Of a stretch of 64,000 nt of DNA, positions 22,859-32,871 are shown piece after piece (the stretch's first letter is position 1; every line of letters starts with the position of its first letter). The notes beneath the pieces were generated by a model. That model searched no databases and had not been told where the DNA came from. It worked only from the letters and a program-made list of their open reading frames with translations. Where the stretch lies: NCBI GenBank assembly GCA_024345305.1, contig BRON01000009.1, positions 124,001 to 188,000 on the forward strand. Direction: 5' to 3'. Source of the DNA: Mrakia gelida (taxonomy: Eukaryota > Basidiomycota > Tremellomycetes > Cystofilobasidiales > Mrakiaceae). Both the position numbers and the translations under genes were made by a program.

Positions 22859-23237
22859 TCCAGTCGAGTCCTCACGACGCGTCGACGGAGCGGTCCATTC
22901 GTTTTGTAACATCAACAAACTCCCATCTCCCCCTTGTCCTTCTTAGCTCGGTTTGGTGGATGTATCATCAGTAGTCTTTCTTGTTTCTGCGACGCTGTTC
23001 TGCTCTCCGGCTGAAGCGAGAGGTTGAGCGAAGCAACTACAACAAGTAAGAAGGGTTTTCTCGTCTGTCGCGTCGACAATCAACCATCCCTCTCTCGTAT
23101 ACCAAGAAGAGCGAAAGAAGCGCAGGTAAAATCGATCAATCGCACCAGCCAACAAGAGCTAACGAAAACGAACAGAACGCAAACGAAAACCGAAGAGATC
23201 GAGCCGAAAAAAAATCGAAACCGACGCGTCTCCTCCT
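22859..23237. other. Convergent intergenic spacer
   Basis: Between the stop codons of the membrane-protein gene and SARAF. Nothing coding was found; it should hold two 3' untranslated regions. One ACGCGTCG palindrome lies at about 22878 and one at 23223. Confidence 0.45.
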
Positions 23238-24773
23238 CTACCGAACCGAGCTCCCCCCAAACCCAGTACTACTCCTCGTCGCCCCCAACCCCTCATTCCC
23301 TCCTCCTCCCCCTCTCGTTCCCCGTCCTCTCGAAGGTCCAGCAACCCCATCGCCCCCTCCTCCTCCCCATCGTCGATCCCTCCCCAGCACATCATCGTCC
23401 TGGTTCTCGAACCCGAACCCGCCGTACCGATACCCTCTCTGCTGCTGCTGCTGATTCCTGTTCCGTCCAGCGAGATAAGCAGCTAGGCCTCCTGCTCCGA
23501 GACCTGCTAAGAAACCGGTTGGGATGCCACCGGCAGAGGGAGCGGAGGTGGAGGGTTTGGTGTTGTCGGGAGTGTAGGGAGGTGGTGGGTTGTTGTCGCC
23601 TGGCCCTCCTCCTCCGCCGCCGGACCAGAAGGAAGGTCCTCCTCCGCCACCACCTCCTCCGCCACCGCCAGGTCCAGTGGAAGGCGAGACGCGTGGTCGG
23701 TTTTGAGAGAAGCAGGAGGAGAAGACTTGGTAGAGGATGAAGGCTAGGACGGAGAACCAGAGGAGCTGGAAGGCTATGGAGAAGACTGAGGAGGAAACGA
23801 AGGAGGAGAAAGGGGTGTGTGTTAGGACGAACAGAGCGAAAGGTTCGTGAGGGAAGGCAGGACGAGACGAGACGAACAGTCTGTCGCCGGTCCAGGAAGA
23901 TCGTTGTTCGAGCCATCGCCTCCCGAGGGGTCTTTGATGAGGTTGTACTCGAGTCCACAGGATCCCTATTGAACCCCAAAAGAAGCGTGCGTGATGAGAT
24001 CGAGGCGAGAGAAAAGAGGGTGGAAGAGGGAGAACGCGACGACAAGACGACGAGATCAGACGAACCTGAAGGACGTTGGAGTCGCCCGGTTTGCTCCATC
24101 CTTCGCAGGAGACTTCGACCTGGAGGAACCGAGTGAGAAGGAACGTCAGCTGGAGCTCAGAAGGAGCTACGAGATGGGAGAGTTGAGCCCACCTTTCCAA
24201 GTCTCAACGAAGAAGGAAGGTCGGATTGACACTGGAGAATGACGTCGAGGAGCAGGTGGTCAGTTCGTTAACGTCTTCGATCCGACCACACGGACGGCTG
24301 AAGCCCACCTTCCACTGGACACTCCCTGATCCATCATCGCCCATGTTGGTGCACTGTTGAGTCGAAAAAGGTGAAGAAATGAGTGTTCTGGAGAGGGGAA
24401 ACGATGTCGACGTGGAAGTCTCGCGAAGATCAAAGGAAGAGCCGGGACTGACCTGAACGACAGTCACGTAGTGAGAGTACCGAGCGCAAGCTGATCCTAC
24501 GCAGGAGAGTTGTGGGATGGGAGAGGATCGTCGGGCGGTTGTTGTTTTGTCGGAGGAGAAGGTGCTTATAGATAGGAGAACGAGCGAAAGGGAAGGAAGG
24601 AGAGGGTCAGATGTTGAGCTCGACGTTCGACTCGGTCGCCCTTCCTCTCCCAGTGCTGCTCACAGAGTCTTGATCGACTTGAGAGGGATTTTGTTGTGCG
24701 TCGCTCCGAGGACGAGGGTTATCCAAGCTAGGAACGGGAGAAGAGCGAAGAGGAAGCGAGAAGGGGAAAGCAT
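23238..24773 (-). CDS. SARAF: SARAF (TMEM66) store-operated calcium entry regulator
   Basis: A 331-aa product from exons 24664-24773, 24453-24564, 24309-24353, 24193-24231, 24066-24119, 23878-23965 and 23238-23785, phase-consistent. SARAF is an ER single-pass protein that slows store-operated calcium entry in animals. Seen: a signal peptide (LSPSRFLFALLPFLAWITLV, ending LGA), cysteine-rich lumenal core with LSCVGSACARY, CTNMGDDGSGSVQWKCQ, VEVSCEGWSKPGD and GSCGLEYNL, the diagnostic SARAF series, then a transmembrane helix (FQLLWFSVLAFILYQVF) and a cytosolic tail rich in G, P and S. A polyglycine run and a poly-Gln run (about 23430) are in the tail. Fungal SARAF homologues exist; their partner channels are less clear. 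Confidence 0.88.
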
Positions 24774-25413
24774 GCTGGCCGTTAGGAGGAAGAACGAAAG
24801 GTCATGACGCTCGAAAGGAGAGGGAAGGAGAGGGAGAGGTCGAGCTCGCTCTCCCCTCCCAACCCTCACGACGACGCGACTTTTTTCTATACGAGTCTGC
24901 TCTAGTCTGAGCGTAGAGGACGTCGCAAGGTGCTTCGGTGCATCGAGATCCACACGCACTATTCGAACGTGTATACGACGTCCCAAAGCCAACTTCCTTC
25001 GCCCTCCCCTTCTCGACGACGAACCCGAGCTCGCTCGTTTCATCTTTCTCAGCCTTCGAAGGGGAGCTTCTCCCTCAGAGAGAAGGAGGGATGGCCTTCG
25101 TATGCTTGCCGTCCATCTGATCTGTAGCTTGCTACAGAGAAGGTGAGATGGTGAGTCGTGCGAGGTTCGTTCCTTGGATGGACATCTTCTCGCGCTCGTT
25201 TTGCTTTCGTCTTGACTCCCAGCTTTTGCTCCTAGATAACGATGACTACTCCCTGAAAAACTTGGCTTCTATGCGAACGTGACCTCTTCTCGACTGATAA
25301 AAAAACCTTCTCGGGAAGGATTCGTCATCGATCTCCCTCTCCTCAGCTGCTTCTCGTACGGTGGCTCAACGTGTTTGACTCTCAACGACCATCCCTCTCT
25401 CTCTTCCAAAGTC
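24774..25413. promoter_or_regulatory. Divergent promoter region of SARAF and SAC1
   Basis: 640 bp between two start codons on opposite strands. No coding exon could be supported. Both flanking genes encode ER membrane proteins, so shared regulation is possible but not shown by any motif that I can name. Confidence 0.4.
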
Positions 25414-28400
25414 ATGTCCTCCGGCAGAGCTCTTCACAGCTCGCTCTACCTTCGAACATCATCAGAAGCCTACGTATGTCCATTCGTTCTTTCTTCGCTC
25501 TTGATGGAAGAGTGTTGAAGGAGAGAGGCAGGTCAAGTCGAAGCTCACGTTCCCTCCCTTCCCTTCTCTTCGCCCCCCCAGACCCTGGAGGCGGCTGCCA
25601 CTGCTTCTTCCACTCCTGGAGCTCGAGACTCACTCTCTCGGGAGCAAATCAGGTTCGATAGACGCACAGGAGGAGTCAGCTTGGAGAGTGAGTCCAGCTT
25701 GGAACGAAGGGAGGTACCAAGGGACGGACGATCAAGCTGACATCTCCCCTTCCCTTCCTTCTCTCGACTTTCCTCTCTTCAGGTGCCAAAGTCTCCTCTT
25801 CCCCAACTGGTATCCCCATCTACGGTATCCTCGGAGTCATCTCCCTCGCAACCGGTCCGTTCTCTCCATCCATCCATCCCCCCCTTGAGCCCTTCCTCTC
25901 AACAACGTTCGAGCTGAACTCCCTTCCCTCTCCCTCCTCCCCTCCCTCCCTCGCATACAGTCGACCTCCTGATCCTCATCACCTCCCGCTCAACTCCCAA
26001 GACCCTCTTCGATCAATCCATCTACCTCGCTACCAACTTCCTTCTCCTCCCGCTCTCCACGACCATCAAGGACGTCTCTTCCCTCACCGATCGAAAGGAC
26101 AAGCATCTCCTCAAGCTCGTCAGGACCGGACTCGCTGCTTGCGAGGGCAGACTGTGGTTCAGCTACGAGAGGGATCTGACCAACTCGATGGATAGGGCGT
26201 ACAAGAAGAGGGAGAGTAGGGAGGCGATGTGGGAGAAGGTGAGTTGGAAGAGAGAGGGAAGGGTGAGCTCGAGCGCGAGCACGAAGCTGATCCTTTCTCG
26301 TTGTTTTGATCATCGCTTGGGAAGGCCGAGGACAGGTTCTTCTGGAACAGGCATCTGCAGTCGAAGCTTATCGACGAGACTCGAACTGGACGGTCAGATG
26401 TGAGCTCAGCGATCTCTCGTCGTCGAAGCTCGCGAAGAGATCTCTCTTTCGCTGACGTCTCTTCCCTCCTCCCTTTCTAGCTGAGCGCCTTCATCCTTCC
26501 CGTCATCTTCGGATGTGAGTCGCAACGCCACCCTCGACCTCCCTTCTTCCCTCTCATCTGACCTTTCTTCTCCCCTTCTCTCAGCCGTCGTCGTCCAACA
26601 AGCCGTCATCAACAAGAAACAGTTCACCTTCTGCCTCACGTCGCGTCGATCTCGACACCGAGCTGGAACTCGATACTTCACTCGAGGAGTCGACGCTAAG
26701 GGACACACTGCCAACTCGAACGAGACCGAGCAGATCGTCGTCATCAAGGGAGGAGCTGATGGAGGTGGGCAGGTGTTCAGTTACGTGCAGACGCGTGGGA
26801 GTGTTCCTGTCTTTTGGACTCAGGTGAGCTCGCTTCTTTCGAGCATACCTCCTTTTATCGTTCTGACGCTTGACCCGTCGATACAGATCAACAACCTTCG
26901 GTACCAGCCCGACCTCCAAGTCATGGATAAGCCCGAAACCGTTCGTCCTCCCCTCGCCGTTCGCGTCGTTCGCTTCCTCGCCTCGACTCCCATCTGACGC
27001 TCTCCACTGCGTTTCCTCCTCAGGCCGAAGCTCTCAAAGCCCACATCGACGACCAAATCGCCCTCTACGGAGATCTCTACCTCGTCAACCTCGTCAACCA
27101 GAAGGGCTACGAGCTTCCCGTCAAGAAAGCGTTCGAACACGCGATGCAGCGGTTGGACGAACCTCACGCTCACTACACCTACTTTGACTTCCACGCCGAG
27201 TGCAAGGGGATGAAGTTCGACAAGGTCAGCAAGTTGGTGAACTCGTTGAAGGAGGCGTTGGATCATCAAGGGTGAGTTCGGGCGTTGCTTCTGCTTTCGC
27301 TCTTCGCGCGAGGTCTCGACGTGTTCTCGGTCGCTGATCCATCTTCAACGCTCCTTCTTCGACTGGAATGTAGATTCTTCCAACTCTCGACTGGATCGGA
27401 TGCTTCGGAACCTGTCAAGCTTCAGACGTCGGTCGTTCGAACGAACTGTTTGTCGCCTCGCTCTTTCTCTTCTTCCTTTGGCTCGTGTTCCTCAAGACTC
27501 GAACTGACCCCGTCTCTTTCCCTTTCTCCGCAGGCATGGATTCTCTCGGTGAGCTTGTCTATCCTCCTCGCCTCTCCGTCGCCCTTCTCGTCCCGTCAGC
27601 CTCAAGTCACGAACCACGCGAAATCGAAACTGACGCGCCTTCCCTTCCCGCTCTCCACAGACCGAACCAACGTCGTCCAATCCGCTTTGGCCAAGCACGT
27701 TCTCAACGAGCAACTTCTCATCGCTGGCGTTCTCAAGCCTGGAGAGACCATCGAGTCCCACCCCGACTTCATGTTCCTCTTCCGAAACAGTTCGTTTCGT
27801 CTCCCTCCCTCGCGCTTTGTCTCGTTCCCCTCGGCTGACCTCGCGCGTCTCTTCTCCTTCGAACGAAACCTCAGTCTGGGCCGATCATGCGGATACTATC
27901 TCGATCCCTTACTCTGGGACCGGAGCTCTCAAGACTGATTTCGTGAGTTCTGGCCCAAGTTCTCGTTCGCTTCCTCCTAAGTAGAGACGCGTCGGTCTGA
28001 TATCGCCTTCGCCTTCGCTCCGCAGACCCGAACTGGAGTTCGAACGAAGCAGGGAGCTCTTCAGGACGGAGTCAACTCGGTTATGCGATACGTCAAGAAC
28101 AACTTCTTCGATGGAGCTCGACAGGTGAGTCTCGCTCGCTCTTGCGCTTCGCTTTCGCGTCTCGAAGCTCGTGAGCTGACCCTCCGTCCGTCTTCGGTCG
28201 TTTCCAGGACGCTTTCGATCTTCTCACGGGAGCTTGGAACGCGCATGGACTGTCCGAGAAGGCTGCGCTCGAGGAGGTCGTAGCTGATCGAAGGACGAGG
28301 GAGATGAGAGCTGTGAGTCTTCCCCCGTCGTCGTCCCTCCGTTCCGCCTTGCCTCCCCTCCGAGCTGACCTCTCCCGAATCTCTCTTTGACAGATGCCCT

Positions 28401-28951
28401 ACATCCTCTTCTTCTCAGCCCTGATGCTCTTCGCGTCGCTCGTTCTTCCTAGGCAGTCGCGTGAGTCTCGTATCTCCAGTTATTCTCTTCGCTCGACTCG
28501 ACGCGACGCGTGCTGATCTCTTCCTTCTGTTTGCTTGGATCATCCGAAGACGCTCCTCTTATTCTGTTCATCCTCCCCTGGCTGTTCACCTTCGCCGTCT
28601 CGTTCACCTTCATCTGGGGGAATGGAATCCTGTTCGTCGCATCTTCCTCTTCCTTCCCTGCTCGGCCTCCTCTCCTCTCCTCATCCCACTCGCCTCCTCT
28701 TCCTGCCTCCACCTTCCCCTCCATATTCACCTTTGCTCGAAACTGATCCCTTCCCCCTCTCTCGTCTTCTTTCGTTTCGCCCCAGCTACGTCTCCTGGCC
28801 GAAACTCAACCCTCCCTCCGAGATCCTTGAGTACGAAGGAGCCGGGTTCCGAAGTCTCGCGAGAGGGAGAGGGTTGGATCTGCCCCTTCTGAAGGGGAGG
28901 GTGAAGAAGTTGGCCGTTGGGGCGAAGAAGGCAGTCAAGTTCGAGCAGTAG
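25414..28951 (+). CDS. SAC1: Sac1 phosphoinositide phosphatase
   Basis: A 656-aa ER/Golgi PI4P phosphatase from 18 exons: 25414-25473, 25582-25687, 25783-25854, 25961-26238, 26325-26399, 26481-26514, 26585-26823, 26887-26940, 27024-27271, 27374-27447, 27534-27548, 27661-27789, 27875-27942, 28026-28124, 28208-28312, 28394-28460, 28550-28631 and 28786-28951. Diagnostic blocks are [43 protein letters not shown] and the catalytic RTNCMDSLDRTN (CX5R loop). Two C-terminal hydrophobic helices ([16 protein letters not shown] and [17 protein letters not shown]) anchor it in the ER. The catalytic loop is spread over three exons, the middle one being 15 nt. Confidence 0.96.
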
Positions 28952-29190
28952 CTTTTCGATCCTTTTCTCGACGCGTCTCGATTATCACCGGATCTGTTTT
29001 TGTCCGTCTCATACTTGACTACATACCCCCTTTTCCTCTCTCTCTCTCTCTCCTTTTACGTAGTACTTAGACATACCTTAGAATCGATCGATGCTCGGTT
29101 TGTTCTCTCGTCTTGCTTGGGTTGAGAGCGAAACGCGCTCATCGTGATTTCATCACCGTTTCATCAAAGGTCGAGCCCAAACCGACTAAG

Positions 29191-30130
29191 CTAAGCTGCC
29201 GTCTCCTCCTTCCTCCTACTCCCCCACTTCTTCAACCCACTCCCAAACACACCGCCTTCCTCCTTAGCGAACAAGCTCCCATTCCCGATCCTCAGCATCA
29301 CCACTCCGCTCCTCTCCCCATCGACGTTCTTCTTCACGACCGGCACGTCTTTAAGCATCCTTACTCCGTCGTACACGAGCTCGATGGCTCGTTCGACGCT
29401 CTCTCGCGTGCTCTCCGCTTGGGGGGTGACGTGTTTCCAGTCGATGAGAGAGCAGAGGAGGACGGTGATGGATATGACGTGGGAGGACCATTCGGGCGAG
29501 GGGTAAGGAAGTCGAAGAAGGGTGAGGAGAGGAGAGGCGTCCCAGGAGGTGAGAGGTGCGCCGGGGAGGACGGGGAGGATCAGAGCTGGGACCTGAAGAA
29601 TTGGAGCGGTGGGGGAGCAGAAGGTCAGAGAGAGAAGTCGAGGGAACAGGAACGATTCTCTACGCGTCGACTCGACTCACTCCATTGGCGATGTGAACGA
29701 GCAGCTTGGCCTCGTTAGGTCGACGACTCTGGTTACAGACTCCTCTGAACAGTGCGATGCCGATGAAGTCTGCGCGCGAATGAAAAGTCAGCGACAGAAG
29801 GGAGGGGGAGAGGAGAGGAGGAGGAGAAGGTTATGAACGAACGGACGAACATTCTTGAGAAGTCGCAGTCCACTCCTGGGTCTGGCTCGCAGAAAGGGAT
29901 GATCTGAGGAGTCGAGGCCGCAAGGTGTTGAGCGAAGAGGTCCGGGTGAAAGAGCGGAAGGGAGAGGTCAGCCTCGCGAGGAGAAGGGGAAAGAGGACAA
30001 TGAAACGTGACGACACGACGACGAAGGGGCCTGGAAAGAGAGAAGAGTCGGTCAGTTACCTGGAGGGGGTAGGTAATACTATCAGAGCTGAGCATTCTTC
30101 GAAAGAGAGTCAAACTGTCAGCGTCGTCTT
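29191..30130 (-). pseudogene. 5'-truncated inverted paralogue of the 10-12.4 kb gene
   Basis: Matches the last three exons of the unrecognised gene at 10054-12386: 29191-29592, 29681-29769 and 29843-29941, on the opposite strand. The last exon is open and almost identical for its first 310 bp (HVISITVLLCSLIDW and onward); the two upstream exons are only about 80% alike. The acceptor before the third-last exon is GG instead of AG, and no counterpart of the first eight exons is visible upstream, where a tRNA gene and repeat sequence lie instead. Sequence up to about 30130 resembles the preceding exons only weakly. I judge it a pseudogene, although a short protein cannot be excluded. Confidence 0.65.
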
Positions 30131-30168
30131 TTGCCCCAGAAAAGACGGACGGAGGGCAAAAGGTAAGT

Positions 30169-30241
30169 TCGCAATCCGGGGGTTGAACCCGGGACCTTTC
30201 CAGTGTGAGTGGAACGTGATAGACCACTACACTAACCGCGA
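30169..30241 (-). tRNA. tRNA-Val (CAC)
   Basis: 73 nt folding as a cloverleaf on the minus strand. The acceptor pairs TCGCGGT with ATTGCGA (two G-U pairs), the D-arm reads GTGTAGTGGTCTATCAC, the anticodon loop is CTCACAC (anticodon CAC), and the T-arm is CCGGG-TTCAACC-CCCGG. No intron. A truncated copy lies at 47880. Confidence 0.88.
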
Positions 30242-31206
30242 CTTGCCGGTGAACCATATAGGCGACTAATTGGATCAATCGGGATTTGATGACAGCGATT
30301 CAAGGTTTATGTCTAGGTCGGACGAGACGAAAGGGAGGGCAACGCGTGTTTAGGTTGAAGCCGAGCGGATGACTTAGTTGACCCACCGAGATCAAGACAC
30401 GCTTAGCTTTTGCTCTCTTGTTTCTACCCAGCTTGTATATATATCGTGGCTTCCGATTACCGTTACGCTCGATGTCTTGTCGCGTCAAAGGAAGGGTGGA
30501 ACGTCGACGGGGAAGCAGCGATCATCACTCGAGATTCGTCTGCTCGTTTTTCGCAAGTGGTCTGAGGGACGATGCAAGATGGGGAACATAACTAACTCTA
30601 CGGAGTCACTTGATCGTCTCAGTAAGAGCGGTCTCGAGTCGTGGAAGAAGGAGAAACAAAGACAAGCAAGGACTCAGTCGAGACGCGTCGACGGGGATGA
30701 TTTCAGTCAATCTCGATCCTCACCACCGGACTGGGCAACCTCTTGAGCCCACGGATTTCAGGATTAATTCCTCTTCGAACATCCTTCCTTCTTACCAGCT
30801 TCAGATGAATCGCTGACCTCCCTGAGTTTGAGCCGCAATCAACGAGCTTTCAGCGCGCGCCTGATCGCGTGCCACTCTCGCCTCATCGTGCCCTCTACTC
30901 CTTTCAATGAGCTCCACCGACTCCATACTCTGGACGCCTCGCTCGCCGGTGCTTTTCAACCTAGCTTGAGGCCTTCGACCCGTCTCGTCGCGGTCTCAAT
31001 TCCAGGGCGAGGAAAGAACGAGAGAAGAACTCTCTTCTCCCCCCTCACTTTCCCCACGCGTCGACTTCGGCCTCAGCGAGCTTGCTCTCTCGTTCACCTT
31101 TCAGTGCAGGCAGCGTGCGCGAGACGGAAGAAGACCGGTCGGACGAGGAAGGGAAGTCGCGAACGAACGAGACATGGTCGGAAATCAGCAAAAGTTGGTT
31201 AGGACG

Positions 31207-31289
31207 AGTCGATTGGCCTAGTGGTCATGGCATTTGCTTTACAAGTCTGTACACGCAAGGGATCTTGGGTTCGAACCCCAAATTGACTA
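31207..31289 (+). tRNA. tRNA-Val (TAC) with short intron
   Basis: Acceptor AGTCGAT pairs ATTGACT, followed by discriminator A. The D-arm is CCTAGTGGTCATGG, the T-arm TTGGG-TTCGAAC-CCCAA. The anticodon arm needs removal of about 10 nt (AGTCTGTACA) after the base 3' of the anticodon to give loop TTTACAC, anticodon TAC. An intron at that site is canonical for nuclear tRNAs. The inverted partner is at 46823-46905, with one base changed in the intron. Confidence 0.88.
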
Positions 31290-31969
31290 AAGGTTTTTTT
31301 GGGATGGGATGGGATGGCAAGGGAGGAAGGGAGCGAGGAAGAGGAGCAGACGCGTCGTGGATCTGCTTTCTCGGTTGAGCGGATCACTTGCTGCAGAGCG
31401 ACGTCGTAGTCGTCGTTATCATCTGTGGTAGGGGGAAGCAGGCAAGCGCACGCTGGGGCAATCAAGGGGAGACGAAGCGAGAGGAGAAGAGGGACACCAA
31501 TGGAGCGGAAGAGGGGGAGGGGCGGCACGCGTCGCGAAGCTGAGCCTCGAAGATGAGAAGGTGAAGGGAGACGACGTGGATGTTCTTGGGGAAGCCATGT
31601 CTTCAAGATCTTCTTGAGTCTACGCCCGAGAACTTATCCATAGTCAACAGCTGAAGCTCGTGTCCGAAGGTATGAAAACCTGCCCCCAACCGCGACGAGG
31701 AGAGGGAAAGCGACGCGACAAATCCGAGCGGGCCTCGACCTCTCGTCGCGGCTGCAAAAGCTGCTTCTCTCTCGCTCGTCCATGTTTGGGAAGACTCGGA
31801 TTCAAATCTCGAAGATTTTTCGAGCCAAGCACGAACAGGAAGACGTACGTCATTTTCTCGTGGGTCCTTCTCAGAACAGCTTCCCTTATGATTCTCTCTT
31901 TCTTCCTCCCAACGAAGAATTCTGTTCCACAGTCAGGATTAGTCCGTCTCCAAGCTGCCTTCCATCTTC

Positions 31970-32450
31970 ACAACTTCACATTATGAATCCCTCACCTCGC
32001 TCAGTTCGAGCCGCGTCGCTCAGCTTCCAGTGTCCGATTCGCATGCGACGGTCGATCCCCTCTTCTTTTCTCGTACTCCTTTTGATGCAGTCCCCCATCT
32101 CCATATCTTGGACCCTTCGCTCGACACTGCGTTCACCATAGCTGAGGTTACAACGCGTCTCGACTCAAGGACGAAGTAATAAATCAACGAAAGGAGACCT
32201 CTCTTCTTCTTGTTTTACCCCACACTTCAACTCCTTCCTGTACAAGCTTTTTATCTTCCTACCTCGCGTCTAACCCCCAGTGCAGGCAGCTTGCGCAGGG
32301 ACCGGCAAGAGGAGGAAGACCGGCGAGACGATGTCGGAAACAAAGCGACGCGAACGAACGAACGAATCACGACGCTTGACTTCGCTAAGAGTGGGTTAGA
32401 ACACGTCACCTAATCCAGTGGACACCCTCAAGGCATTCAGGCTCAGGTAT
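31970..32450 (+). repeat. Decayed tandem copy of the repeat core
   Basis: Parallels 30790-31230: the TTCGAGCCGC start, the block ending GTGCAGGCAGCTTGCGC, GAAGACCGG, and GCGAACGAACGAACGAA. It ends with a recognisable but ruined 5' half of the tRNA-Val(TAC) near 32410-32450 (AATCCAGTGGACACC for ATTGGCCTAGTGGTCATGG). It is more diverged than copies 1 and 2 are from each other, so it is older. Confidence 0.55.
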
Positions 32451-32871
32451 CGACTTGAAATGGGCAAAACTTCGGTTGTGACGGGAAGAGCGCAGGATAC
32501 GGTGAGAAATAGACGCGTCGTCGCTTCTTCCTCTTCTCACCTGACTGCCCTCCCTGCTTTATCCTCAGCGATATCCCCCTCTCTCCCTCCCCTTCTCCAT
32601 CGTATCGAAAAGTGAAGCAAAGCTTTTCAAGCCGGGCGAAACGAAGAGGGGCGGGAGGAAAACTAGCTCGAAGAACAGAGCGAGCGTCGCGTCCGCGCGC
32701 GAGCAGAATCCCGTCGACGTCGACAGGCGTTCCGAGTTGACTCGTCTCAGCATGTGGAGATCGAAAGATCTTCGTCCATCACATTCACCAGGCCCACATC
32801 CTCGTAGATATCATAAGATTCGTAAAGTAGAAAGAACGCAAAAGGACGTCGAGAGGACGGCGACTCGAGGG
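32451..32871. other. Intergenic spacer 3' of MDM1
   Basis: No coding exon or RNA gene could be supported. It has one ACGCGTCG palindrome at about 32512 and should include the MDM1 3' untranslated region. Confidence 0.45.

Larger units (their letters stand above)
30169..31935. repeat. Inverted repeat, copy 1, carrying two tRNA-Val genes
   Basis: About 1.8 kb matching 46165-47938 in reverse orientation. Shared landmarks in order are the tRNA-Val(CAC), the stretch around 30780-31190, tRNA-Val(TAC) followed by repeated GGGAT, the 31530-31620 segment, a CTCGTCCATGTTTG block, and TACGTCATTTTCTCGTGGG near 31850. Identity is roughly 80% by eye with indels. The right end corresponds to the region just upstream of the tricalbin start codon, so this copy probably derived from the tricalbin side. 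Open frames in it are shared by both copies but run through tRNA genes, so I do not call them genes. Confidence 0.8.

Noticed and set aside
23238..24200. A single 320-aa minus frame covering the SARAF tail and upstream
   Set aside because: Its first half reads through introns; only the part up to 23785 is a real exon.
30828..31202. Open frame starting MSRNQRAFSARL, also present at 46695-47300 in the inverted copy
   Set aside because: It is shared because the DNA is duplicated; the copy at 47 kb runs through a tRNA gene, and composition is that of spacer DNA. No domain is visible.
31780..31830. A B-box-like GGATTCAAATCTC as a further tRNA gene
   Set aside because: No matching D-arm, anticodon arm or acceptor stem could be folded around it; it recurs only as part of the inverted repeat.
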